Part shown: positions 58,413 to 64,000 of the stretch, one piece after another
Position numbering within the stretch: the stretch's first letter is position 1
How the letters are laid out: every line of letters begins with the position of its first letter
NCBI RefSeq assembly: GCF_000426045.1
Contig: NZ_AUEP01000005.1
Location: 186,001-250,000, forward strand
Direction: 5' to 3'
Length of the DNA: 64,000 bases
Origin: Marmoricola sp. URHB0036
Lineage (GTDB): Bacteria > Actinomycetota > Actinomycetes > Propionibacteriales > Nocardioidaceae
The notes under the pieces: generated by a model
Told to the model about the DNA's origin: nothing
Databases searched by the model: none
Seen by the model: the letters and a program-made list of their open reading frames with translations, nothing else
Translations under genes and position numbers: made by a program

Positions 58413-59186
58413 GTGCAGCCGTTCGGAGAGATCGCGGACCGCGTGTGGGTGGCCCGCTACGAGGCGTACGACGTGAACGTCACCCTCGTCGAGGGCGAGG
58501 CCGGCCTGCTGGTCGTGGACACCCGCGCCTCGCTCGACGAGGGACGCGCGGTGCTCGCCGACCTGCGGCGGCTGTCGTCGCGGCCCCTGGTCGCGGTGGT
58601 GAACACCCACGAGCACTTCGACCACACTTTCGGCAACGAGGCGTTCGTCGAGGAACGTGCCGTCCCGGTGATCGCCCACGAGACCGCGGCCGCCCACATG
58701 AGGGCCTCGGTCCCGGCCGACACCACCTTCTCCTCGGTCACGGCCGTCGACCTCGGCGACCGTGCGGTCGAGCTGGTGCATCCCGGCCGCGGCCACACCG
58801 GCGGCGACCTCGTCGTACGACTGGGGGACGCGGACGTGCTGCTGGCCGGCGACCTGGTCGAGGAGTCCGGGATGCCGTCGTACGGCGACGACAGCTATCC
58901 GCTCGAGTGGCCCTGGTCGCTCGACCTCGTGCTCGAGCTCGTCGGGCCGGACACGGTCGTCGTGCCCGGGCACGGCGCGCCGGTCGGACGCGACTTCGTG
59001 CAGGACCAGCGCTCCGCCATCGGGGTGGTGGCCCAGACGATCCGCGACCTCGCGGCACGCGGAGTGCCGGTCGACCAGGCGCTGGGAACGACCGAGTGGC
59101 CGTACCCGAAGGAGCACCTGGCGGACGCCGTACGCCGCGGGTACGAGCAGCTGCCGAGGTCCGAGAAGCGACTTCCGCTCGCATGA
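58413..59186 (+). CDS. Metallo-beta-lactamase fold hydrolase
   Basis: 257 residues. Metal motif NTHEHFDHTFGN (HxHxDH), GRGHTGGDLVV, AGDLVE and PGHGAPVG supply ligands for two metals. The overall pattern fits glyoxalase-II-like or quinoprotein-relay-type hydrolases of unknown substrate; no beta-lactamase specificity is indicated. No signal peptide. GTG start, probably leaderless. The following acetyltransferase gene overlaps its stop by ATGA, so the two are co-expressed. Confidence 0.88.
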   Translation: MQPFGEIADRVWVARYEAYDVNVTLVEGEAGLLVVDTRASLDEGRAVLADLRRLSSRPLVAVVNTHEHFDHTFGNEAFVEERAVPVIAHETAAAHMRASVPADTTFSSVTAVDLGDRAVELVHPGRGHTGGDLVVRLGDADVLLAGDLVEESGMPSYGDDSYPLEWPWSLDLVLELVGPDTVVVPGHGAPVGRDFVQDQRSAIGVVAQTIRDLAARGVPVDQALGTTEWPYPKEHLADAVRRGYEQLPRSEKRLPLA

Positions 59187-59743
59187 GCGCGCCAGCGCTG
59201 ACCACGGAGCGCCTTCTGCTCCGTCGGTGGCGGGAGTCAGACCTCGCACCGTTCGCCGAGCTGAACGCGGATCCGGAGGTGATGGGGCACATCCGGGACC
59301 CGCTCTCGCGCGCGGAGAGCGATGCCTTCGCGGCTCGGATCGAGGAACACCTCGAGAACGACGACTACGGGCTGTGGGCCGTCGAGGTGCGCGCGACCAG
59401 TGCCTTCGTGGGCTTCACCGGGCTCGCCCTGCAGACGTTTGAGGCGCCGTTCAACCCCTCGGTCGAGGTGGGCTGGCGCCTCGCTCGCGAGGCCTGGGGA
59501 CACGGGTACGCCACCGAAGCAGCGCACGCGGCGCTCGACTTCGCCTTCGGCGTGCTGGAGCTCGACGAGGTCGTCTCGATCACGACAGCGAGCAACGTGC
59601 GTTCGCAGGCGGTGATGCGACGACTGGGGATGACGCGAGACCCGGCCGATGACTTCGAGCAGGAGCACAAGCCCGTCGGCGACCCGCTTCGGTCGGCCGT
59701 GCTGCACCGGTTGTCGCGACAGCGTTGGGCTGCTCGGGGCTAG
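59183..59743 (+). CDS. GNAT family N-acetyltransferase (RimJ/RimL type)
   Basis: 186 residues. Acetyltransf_3 pattern: TTERLLLRRWRESDLAPFAELNADPEVMGHI at the N-terminus, acetyl-CoA binding VEVGWRLAREAWGHGYATEAAHAAL and the C-terminal ASNVRSQAVMRRLGMTRD. It uses acetyl-CoA to acetylate an amine, as in ribosomal-protein or antibiotic acetyltransferases; the substrate is unknown. Translationally coupled to the MBL-fold gene. Its stop shares CTAG with the opposite-strand DUF1707 stop. Confidence 0.88.
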   Translation: MSAPALTTERLLLRRWRESDLAPFAELNADPEVMGHIRDPLSRAESDAFAARIEEHLENDDYGLWAVEVRATSAFVGFTGLALQTFEAPFNPSVEVGWRLAREAWGHGYATEAAHAALDFAFGVLELDEVVSITTASNVRSQAVMRRLGMTRDPADDFEQEHKPVGDPLRSAVLHRLSRQRWAARG

Positions 59744-60111
59744 CGCCGCGTCGCCCAGCCGGCGTGATGGTGCCGGCGACCGAACCAGCAGAAGCCGAGC
59801 ACCAGCAGGAGCACGAACGGCAGATGGGTCAGCACCGTCAGGACGACGAGTGCGGCCACCACCGGGGCAAGCGGCACCGGCCACCAGCGGGGGCGGTGAG
59901 GCGCCCCCGCCGGCAGCGGGCGTGGTCGAGGGGACCCGACCGGGAGGTCGGCGAAGATCGGGGCGAGATCGCCCTGGGTCTTCGCCGACCACACCGCGTC
60001 GCTGCGCTCGTCGAACTCGTCGCGCGTGAGTCGGCCGACGGCGTACTGCTCACTGAGCTGGTTCACCGCCGCCTCGCGGTCGGCGTCACTGATGCGCAGC
60101 TGGTCCATCAC
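59740..60111 (-). CDS. DUF1707 membrane protein
   Basis: 123 residues. DUF1707 domain at residues 3-55 (LRISDADREAAVNQLSEQYAVGRLTRDEFDERSDAVWSAKTQGDLAPIFADLP) followed by a Pro-rich linker, two closely spaced membrane helices (PLAPVVAALVVLTVLTH, LPFVLLLVLGFCWF) and a His/Arg tail. DUF1707 proteins are common in actinobacteria; they are often proposed to be SHOCT-like oligomerisation modules. GTG 60111 (or ATG 60108) overlaps the stop of the padR gene, so it is probably controlled by that regulator. Confidence 0.87.
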   Translation of the reverse strand: MMDQLRISDADREAAVNQLSEQYAVGRLTRDEFDERSDAVWSAKTQGDLAPIFADLPVGSPRPRPLPAGAPHRPRWWPVPLAPVVAALVVLTVLTHLPFVLLLVLGFCWFGRRHHHAGWATRR

Positions 60112-60794
60112 TCCTCCTCGAGTGACTCGTCCTCGGTGGTGTCCGGGCCCTCGGCCAGCAGGCCGTAGAGACGCCGGCGGGTGTCGCCGAGGATCTCGAT
60201 GGCCTTCTGTCGCTGGTCGGGGGTGCCGGTGGTGGCCACCTGGACGATGGCGCCGACCGTCTGCCCGATCACCTGCTTGAAGTTGACCGCCTCGTCGTCG
60301 TCCACCTGCTCGGCGAACGGCGCCCAGACGGCGGCGAGCTCGTCGGGGTTGGCCTCGACGTAGGCCCGACCCTCAGCGGTGAGCTGGATGGCCTTGCGGC
60401 CGGTCGGGGCGTCCTCGACGAGTCCTTCGTCCTGGAGCTGGGCGATGGTCGGGTAGACCGAGCCGGGGCTCGGCTTCCAGACACCGTCCGTGCGGTCGGC
60501 GATCTGCTGGATCACCTGGTAGCCGTTGATCGGCTCCTCGGTGGTGGACAGCACGTCCAGGATCGCGGAGCGTACGTCGCCCCGTCGTACCCGTGGCCGC
60601 CGTCCGCCGCGTCCGCCCGGTCCACCGACGAAGTCGGGGCCGAACATCTGGCCGACCCAGGGCGGCGGACCGCCCATCGGACCACCCCAGGGTCCACCCC
60701 AGGGGCCGCCATGGCCGTGGCGTCCACGGCCTCCACGCCCGCCGCGCTGGCGGCGGTTCGGTTCTGCATCTTCAGTCCACATTGGGTGTCTCAT
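60108..60794 (-). CDS. PadR family transcriptional regulator with Gly-rich N-terminus
   Basis: 228 residues. An unusual N-terminal 60 residues rich in Gly/Pro/Arg/His/Trp (RGGRGGRGRHGHGGPWGG, PMGGPPPWVGQMFGPDF) precede a PadR winged helix (RRGDVRSAILDVLSTTEEPINGYQVIQQIADRTDGVWKPSPGSVYPTIAQLQDEGLVED) and a helical C-terminal dimerisation segment. PadR proteins are usually repressors that respond to small ligands. AAGGAG about 9 nt before ATG 60794. The palindromic site at 60857-60883 would allow autoregulation of padR and DUF1707. Confidence 0.9.
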   Translation of the reverse strand: MRHPMWTEDAEPNRRQRGGRGGRGRHGHGGPWGGPWGGPMGGPPPWVGQMFGPDFVGGPGGRGGRRPRVRRGDVRSAILDVLSTTEEPINGYQVIQQIADRTDGVWKPSPGSVYPTIAQLQDEGLVEDAPTGRKAIQLTAEGRAYVEANPDELAAVWAPFAEQVDDDEAVNFKQVIGQTVGAIVQVATTGTPDQRQKAIEILGDTRRRLYGLLAEGPDTTEDESLEEE

Positions 60795-60856
60795 GATCGA
60801 GATCTCCTTTCCTGCGGTGCCGGGGTCCGGACTGTTCACGGAACCTCACGACACTG

Positions 60857-60883
60857 TCTCGATATGTTGACGATATATCGCGA
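60857..60883. promoter_or_regulatory. AT-rich palindromic operator candidate upstream of padR
   Basis: CGATATATCG (60871-60880) is a perfect 10-bp palindrome. A second copy of the half site, TCGATAT, lies 14 bp away at 60859-60865. Such an AT island is rare in this genome. It sits about 63-92 bp before the padR ATG, where an autorepressor site is expected. Confidence 0.5.
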
Positions 60884-60960
60884 TGGTCGCTCACGCAAGT
60901 GCCAACATCTCTGGCGCGCCGTCGGGACGCTCAGCCGGGCGGTTGCCTAGCGTTGGCGGG

Positions 60961-61824
60961 GTGTCCCTTCCCCCACACGATCGCTACGGCAGTGACGTCC
61001 TCGCCACCGACTGGCGGCAGCCGAAGAACGGCCGCGCCACCGAGATCGACGCCGACCTCGGGCTGGTCGTCGAGGAGGTGACCACCGACTGGTGCGGCGA
61101 GATCGTGCGCGTCGAGCGTGACCTCGGCACGGTCATCCTCGAGGACCGCCGGCGCAAGCGGCGCACCTTCCCGCTCGGGCCCGGCTTCCTGCTCGAGGGG
61201 CGTCCGGTCGTGCTGGTCGCGCCGACCCGTGCGGGTCCCGCCGCGCCGACGCGGACCGCCTCGGGCTCGGTGGCCGTGCAGGGAGTCAAGGCACGGGTCG
61301 CCCGGGCCAGTCGGATCCTGGTCGAGGGCCGGCACGATGCGGAGCTGGTCGAGAAGGTGTGGGGCGACGACCTGCGCATCGAGGGTGTGGTGGTCGAGTA
61401 CCTCGACGGCGTCGACGACCTCGGCGAGAAGCTGCGCGACTTCCAGCCCGGGCCTGAGCGGCGGGTCGGCGTACTCGTGGACCACCTGGTGCCGGGCTCG
61501 AAGGAGAGCCGGATCGCCCAGTCGGTCGCGAAGTCACCGATCGGCAAGCACGTGCTGATCGTCGGCCACCCGTTCATCGACATCTGGGCGGCGGTACGGC
61601 CCGAGCGGCTGGGCAAGAAGGAGTGGCCGAAGGTCCCGTGCGACGTCGAGTGGAAGCACGGCGTCTGCCAGCAGTGGGGCTGGCCGCACCGCGACCAGGC
61701 CGACATCGCCCGCGCGTGGAAACACATCCTGGGCGGCGTCCGCGGCTTCCAGGACCTCGACCCGGCGCTGCTCGGCAGGGTCGAGGAGCTGATCGACTTC
61801 GTGACGCAGGAAGGCGCTCGCTAA
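60961..61824 (+). CDS. DUF3097 family protein, TOPRIM-like
   Basis: 287 residues. N-terminal small beta domain (about 15-75, IVRVERDLGTVILEDRRRKRRTFPLGPGF) and then ILVEGRHDAELVEKVWGDDLRIEGVVVEYLDGVDDL followed by RRVGVLVDHLVPGSKESRI. The glutamate in VEGRHD and the acidic residue in LVDHLV match the spacing of TOPRIM nucleases such as RNase M5 and OLD. I infer a nucleic-acid-cutting or binding protein; the family itself is uncharacterised. GTG start with TAGCGT 7 nt upstream. Convergent with the Clp-N gene, sharing CTAA. Confidence 0.78.
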   Translation: MSLPPHDRYGSDVLATDWRQPKNGRATEIDADLGLVVEEVTTDWCGEIVRVERDLGTVILEDRRRKRRTFPLGPGFLLEGRPVVLVAPTRAGPAAPTRTASGSVAVQGVKARVARASRILVEGRHDAELVEKVWGDDLRIEGVVVEYLDGVDDLGEKLRDFQPGPERRVGVLVDHLVPGSKESRIAQSVAKSPIGKHVLIVGHPFIDIWAAVRPERLGKKEWPKVPCDVEWKHGVCQQWGWPHRDQADIARAWKHILGGVRGFQDLDPALLGRVEELIDFVTQEGAR

Positions 61825-62366
61825 CCGGCCTGGCGCAGCGCTTCCTGAACTCCTTCGCGCAAGGTGCTGGTGTCCACGCCTGCTGCGACCAGGGTGTCGC
61901 GCACGATGACGTCACCCTGGCGCACCAGCCCGAGCAGGAGGTGCTCGGTGCCGATGTAGTTGTGACGCAGCGAGACGGCCTCACGCAGGGAGAGCTCGAG
62001 CACCTTCTTGGCCGGGCGCGAGAAGCGTCGGGAGACGCGCGTGAACCGCGACCGCTTGCGCTGCAGGGGCTCGTCGCCCAGACGGCGGACGACCTCCTCG
62101 AGGTCGATGCCGATGCTGGCAAGGGCGGCGGCGTCCTCCTCGTCGAGCCCGTCGACGTAGCGCGCCCGCCGACGGTCGAGCTCGGCGTGCAGGCGGTCGG
62201 TCGTGCCGCCCTGCGCGACGAGGACGCGTACGGCGAGGCACTGGTCGTCCCACAGGATCGCGGCGAACAGGTGCTCGGGACGGACCTGGCTCGCCCGCGA
62301 CTCCATCGCGATCGACTGCGCCCGCTCGACCACCTCACGCGCCCGCTTGGTGAACCTCTCCAGCAT
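61821..62366 (-). CDS. Clp N-terminal domain protein without ATPase
   Basis: 181 residues. Two Clp_N-type repeats: RFTKRAREVVERAQSIAMESRASQVRPEHLFAAIL at the start and SRPAKKVLELSLREAVSLRHNYIGTEHLLLGLVRQGDVI in the second half. No AAA+ module or Walker motif follows, so it is a stand-alone Clp_N protein that may act as a substrate adaptor or regulator for ClpC. ATG with AGGGGAG 5 nt upstream. It follows the HTH gene by 22 nt in the same operon. Confidence 0.85.
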   Translation of the reverse strand: MLERFTKRAREVVERAQSIAMESRASQVRPEHLFAAILWDDQCLAVRVLVAQGGTTDRLHAELDRRRARYVDGLDEEDAAALASIGIDLEEVVRRLGDEPLQRKRSRFTRVSRRFSRPAKKVLELSLREAVSLRHNYIGTEHLLLGLVRQGDVIVRDTLVAAGVDTSTLREGVQEALRQAG

Positions 62367-62388
62367 CGCCACTCCCCTGCCTCTCCAC

Positions 62389-62598
62389 TCAGTCCTTGCC
62401 GTGCTTCTTGTGCACGGCCTGCCGGCTGACCTCGAGCGCGTCCCCGATCTCGGCCCACGACCACCCCTGCGCCCTGGCCCGTCGTACCTGCGTGCGCTCG
62501 AGCTCCTCGAGCAACCGACGCAGGGCCCGCACCGCGCGCAGCCCGACCCGGGGGTCCGAGGCACTGGCAGCCGTGGCGAGATCCGACTCGGTGGTCAT
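62389..62598 (-). CDS. Small HTH regulator of the Clp-N operon
   Basis: 69 residues. The acidic start (TTESDLATAASASDPRVG) leads to a helical linker (LRAVRALRRLLEELERTQVRRARAQG) and a helix-turn-helix WSWAEIGDALEVSRQAVHKKHGK. This small HTH protein is commonly encoded before a Clp_N gene in actinobacteria. ATG 62598 follows an unusually perfect promoter with two copies of one operator, so it is very probably an autorepressor. Confidence 0.82.
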   Translation of the reverse strand: MTTESDLATAASASDPRVGLRAVRALRRLLEELERTQVRRARAQGWSWAEIGDALEVSRQAVHKKHGKD

Positions 62599-62601
62599 GG
62601 T

Positions 62602-62644
62602 GTCAATGTAGGTTGACGGTTCGCCTTTGTCAACATCAGTTGAC
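62602..62644 (-). promoter_or_regulatory. Consensus promoter with twin GTCAAC-N4-GTTGAC operators
   Basis: On the minus strand: -35 TTGACA (62633-62628), 17-nt spacer, -10 TACATT (62610-62605), 6 nt, ATG at 62598. Operator 1 GTCAAC-ATCA-GTTGAC (62629-62644) is perfect and covers the -35. Operator 2 GTCAAT-GTAG-GTTGAC (62602-62617) differs in one base and covers the -10. Their centres are 27 bp apart. Confidence 0.75.
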
Positions 62645-62687
62645 GCGGGGGACGAATCGACCAGGGCGGACGGGCAACTCTGTACCC

Positions 62688-62742
62688 GGAGGGGTGAAGT
62701 TCCGGCCGACCGGTGGCAGTTTCCCCGGGCGCCCGGGGAAAC
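62688..62742 (+). repeat. Two-hairpin intergenic element, copy C3
   Basis: GGAGGGGTGAAGTTCCGG (from 62688) matches the hairpin B region of C2, and 62719-62742 is a perfect 24-bp palindrome: GTTTCCCCGGGC then its reverse complement. Relative to C2 the GG-CC pairs next to the core are changed to CC-GG on both arms, a compensatory change. It lies 11 nt beyond the hemW stop (62754, minus strand). Confidence 0.72.
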
Positions 62743-62753
62743 CGCTCCCCACC

Positions 62754-63893
62754 TCACACCAGCTCGCGCACCACCGCGTCCCCGAGCAGCCGACCCCGGC
62801 GGGTGAGCACGAGCCGGTCGCCCTCGCGCTCGGCGAGGCCCCGGGAGACGATCCCATCGACCAGGGCGGCGGAGACCAGCGACAGCGGCAGTCCGTCGCG
62901 CAGGCGGATCTCGAGCAGCACCCGCTCCATCGCGCGGGTCTGCTCGTCGAGCACCTCGCCGTCCTGGGCCGGCGACTCACCGGCGGTGATGCGGGCGGCG
63001 TACGCGCTGGGGTGCTTGACGTTCCACCACCGCTCCCCCGCGACGTGCGAGTGCGCGCCGGGGCCGATGCCCCACCAGCTCGCGCTCGTCCAGTAGAGCT
63101 CGTTGTGCCCGCACCGCGCCTGCTCGTCGCGGGCCCAGTTGGACACCTCGTACCACTCCAACCCGGCCGCCGAGAAGGCGTCGTCGGCCAGGACGTACTT
63201 GTCGGCGAGGTCGTCGTCGTCGGGCGCGGGGATCACTCCGGTGCGCACCTGGCGGGCGAGCCGGGTGCCGTCCTCGACGATCAAGGAGTACGCCGAGACG
63301 TGGTCCGGCTCGCAGGCCAGGGCGGCATCGACCGACGCCTGCCAGTCGCTGAGGCTCTCCCCCGGCGTGCCGTAGATCAGGTCGAGGCTCACCTGGGCGA
63401 AGCCGGCCTCGCGGGCCCAGCCCACCGCCTGGGCCACCCGCGCCGGGTCGTGGGTCCGCTCGAGCACCTGCAGCACGTGGGGCACCGCCGACTGCATCCC
63501 GAACGAGATGCGGTTGAAACCGCCCGCACGCAGGGCGGCCAGGCTCTCCGGCGTGACGCTGTCGGGGTTGGCCTCGGTCGTCACCTCGGCTCCGGGGGCG
63601 AGGCCGAGCTCGGTGTCGATCGCGGCCAGGATCCGGTTCAGGTCGTCGGCGACGAGCAGCGTCGGCGTGCCGCCGCCGAAGAAGACGGTCTCGACCGACG
63701 GCAGGTCCGGACCAAGCACGCTCGCTGCCATCGCAACCTCGGCGACCGCGTGTCCGGCGTACGCCGCCTGCGAACCGCCCCCGCCCAGCTCGGTCGCCGT
63801 GTAGGTGTTGAAGTCGCAGTAGCCGCACCGCACCGCGCAGAACGGCACGTGCACGTAGAAGCCGAACGGGACGCCGGAGGGAGCTGCAGGCAC
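62754..63893 (-). CDS. hemW: Radical SAM heme chaperone HemW
   Basis: 379 residues. Radical SAM domain with the 4Fe-4S motif CAVRCGYC (C19, C23, C26), VFFGGGTPTLLVADDLNRIL, and a C-terminal HemW domain (GIGPGAHSHVAGERWWNVKHPSAYAARI). The shortened CxxxCxxC followed by DFNTY rather than a coproporphyrinogen oxidase signature points to heme transfer, not HemN activity. GTG at 63893 has GATACT 6 nt upstream. Ends next to repeat C3. It lies 10 nt after the stop of an acyl-CoA ligase gene. Confidence 0.93.
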   Translation of the reverse strand: MPAAPSGVPFGFYVHVPFCAVRCGYCDFNTYTATELGGGGSQAAYAGHAVAEVAMAASVLGPDLPSVETVFFGGGTPTLLVADDLNRILAAIDTELGLAPGAEVTTEANPDSVTPESLAALRAGGFNRISFGMQSAVPHVLQVLERTHDPARVAQAVGWAREAGFAQVSLDLIYGTPGESLSDWQASVDAALACEPDHVSAYSLIVEDGTRLARQVRTGVIPAPDDDDLADKYVLADDAFSAAGLEWYEVSNWARDEQARCGHNELYWTSASWWGIGPGAHSHVAGERWWNVKHPSAYAARITAGESPAQDGEVLDEQTRAMERVLLEIRLRDGLPLSLVSAALVDGIVSRGLAEREGDRLVLTRRGRLLGDAVVRELV

Positions 63894-63903
63894 CAGACCA
63901 GTA

Positions 63904-64000
63904 TCAGGCGTACATCTTGTCGATGAGGCCGCCGTAGTTGTCCTCGACCACGTTGCGCTTCACCTTCATCGACGGGGTCAGCTCGCCGGACTCGACGGAG
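63904..64000 (-). CDS. C-terminal fragment of a long-chain acyl-CoA ligase (gene continues beyond window)
   Basis: The last 32 codons read SVESGELTPSMKVKRNVVED then NYGGLIDKMYA and stop at 63904-63906. LTPTLKVKR followed by NY...LIDxMY is the ending of mycobacterial FadD15-type ligases (AMP-binding). The frame runs off the right edge. The hemW neighbour order fits fadD15-hemW of M. tuberculosis (Rv2187 and Rv2388c are not adjacent there, so the pairing is genus specific). Confidence 0.75.
   Translation of the reverse strand, partial: SVESGELTPSMKVKRNVVEDNYGGLIDKMYA

Overview
The window comes from a high-GC actinobacterium, most likely Nocardioidaceae (Nocardioides-like). The evidence is GC-saturated third codon positions, many GTG and some TTG starts, actinobacterial families (DUF3052, DUF3097, DUF3145, DUF5994, DUF1707, Holin-X), a homodimeric AceE, and gene neighbourhoods shared with Mycobacterium tuberculosis. 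The left part resembles the Rv2228c-Rv2244 region (RNase H/phosphatase, zinc ribbon, Nif3, AhpE, DUF3052, aceE, ACP). The right part resembles Rv2343c-Rv2388c (dnaG, dgt, era, cytidine-deaminase-like, CorC-type, ybeY, phoH, rsmE, dnaJ, hrcA, hemW). I see no prophage, insertion sequence, CRISPR array or rRNA. There are three tRNAs (Val, Met, Asn).

Layout. 1-5 kb: an RNase HI/phosphatase, zinc-ribbon and Nif3 run, then Nudix and acyl-CoA ligase genes. 5-9.5 kb: PAS histidine kinase, tRNA-Val, peroxiredoxin, second ligase, DUF3052. 9.7-16 kb: aceE, a small membrane protein, an AbiEi/DUF559-type gene bracketed by two inverted repeats, a hydrolase, a lone acyl carrier protein and DUF3145. The acp-DUF3145 pair looks like the remnant of a fatty-acid synthase cluster. 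16-30 kb: hydrolase, PP2C phosphatase, two CNNM/CBS membrane proteins, a solitary adenine DNA methyltransferase, DUF5994, HAD phosphatase, a secreted CHAP protein, tRNA-Met, secreted lipase, DEAD-box helicase, histidine kinase, PIG-L deacetylase, VOC protein, tRNA-Asn. 30-37 kb: dnaG, a tiled envelope operon (Holin-X, mini-ORF, DUF3618, YihY, YtxH-like), a dehydrogenase and dgt. 37-40.5 kb: a tightly coupled ABC transporter/DesKR-type two-component operon. 40.5-46.4 kb: a six-unit intergenic repeat, siderophore-interacting protein with era, a secreted GH43-like protein, and a tmsA/tmsB-like pair for 10-methyl fatty acids. 46.4-49.7 kb: phoH, ybeY, CorC-type and cytidine-deaminase-like genes. 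49.8-54 kb: a lipoprotein with the full copper-ligand set of peptidylglycine/dopamine monooxygenases, a HIT protein, an ECF sigma factor with a membrane GerMN/Gmad2 partner, and unknowns. 54-64 kb: rsmE, dnaJ and hrcA with a CIRCE operator, MFS pump, MBL hydrolase, acetyltransferase, PadR/DUF1707, DUF3097, a Clp-N protein with an HTH regulator, hemW, and the end of another acyl-CoA ligase.

Three features recur. Genes are packed tightly: many co-directional neighbours share ATGA or GTGA, and several convergent neighbours share CTAG or CTAA as both stop codons. Many genes that start a transcription unit lack a ribosome site and instead have a TANNNT-like -10 hexamer 6-7 nt before the start codon, which suggests leaderless transcripts. 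A two-hairpin element of about 60 bp occurs three times at gene 3' ends, with compensatory changes in its main stem.
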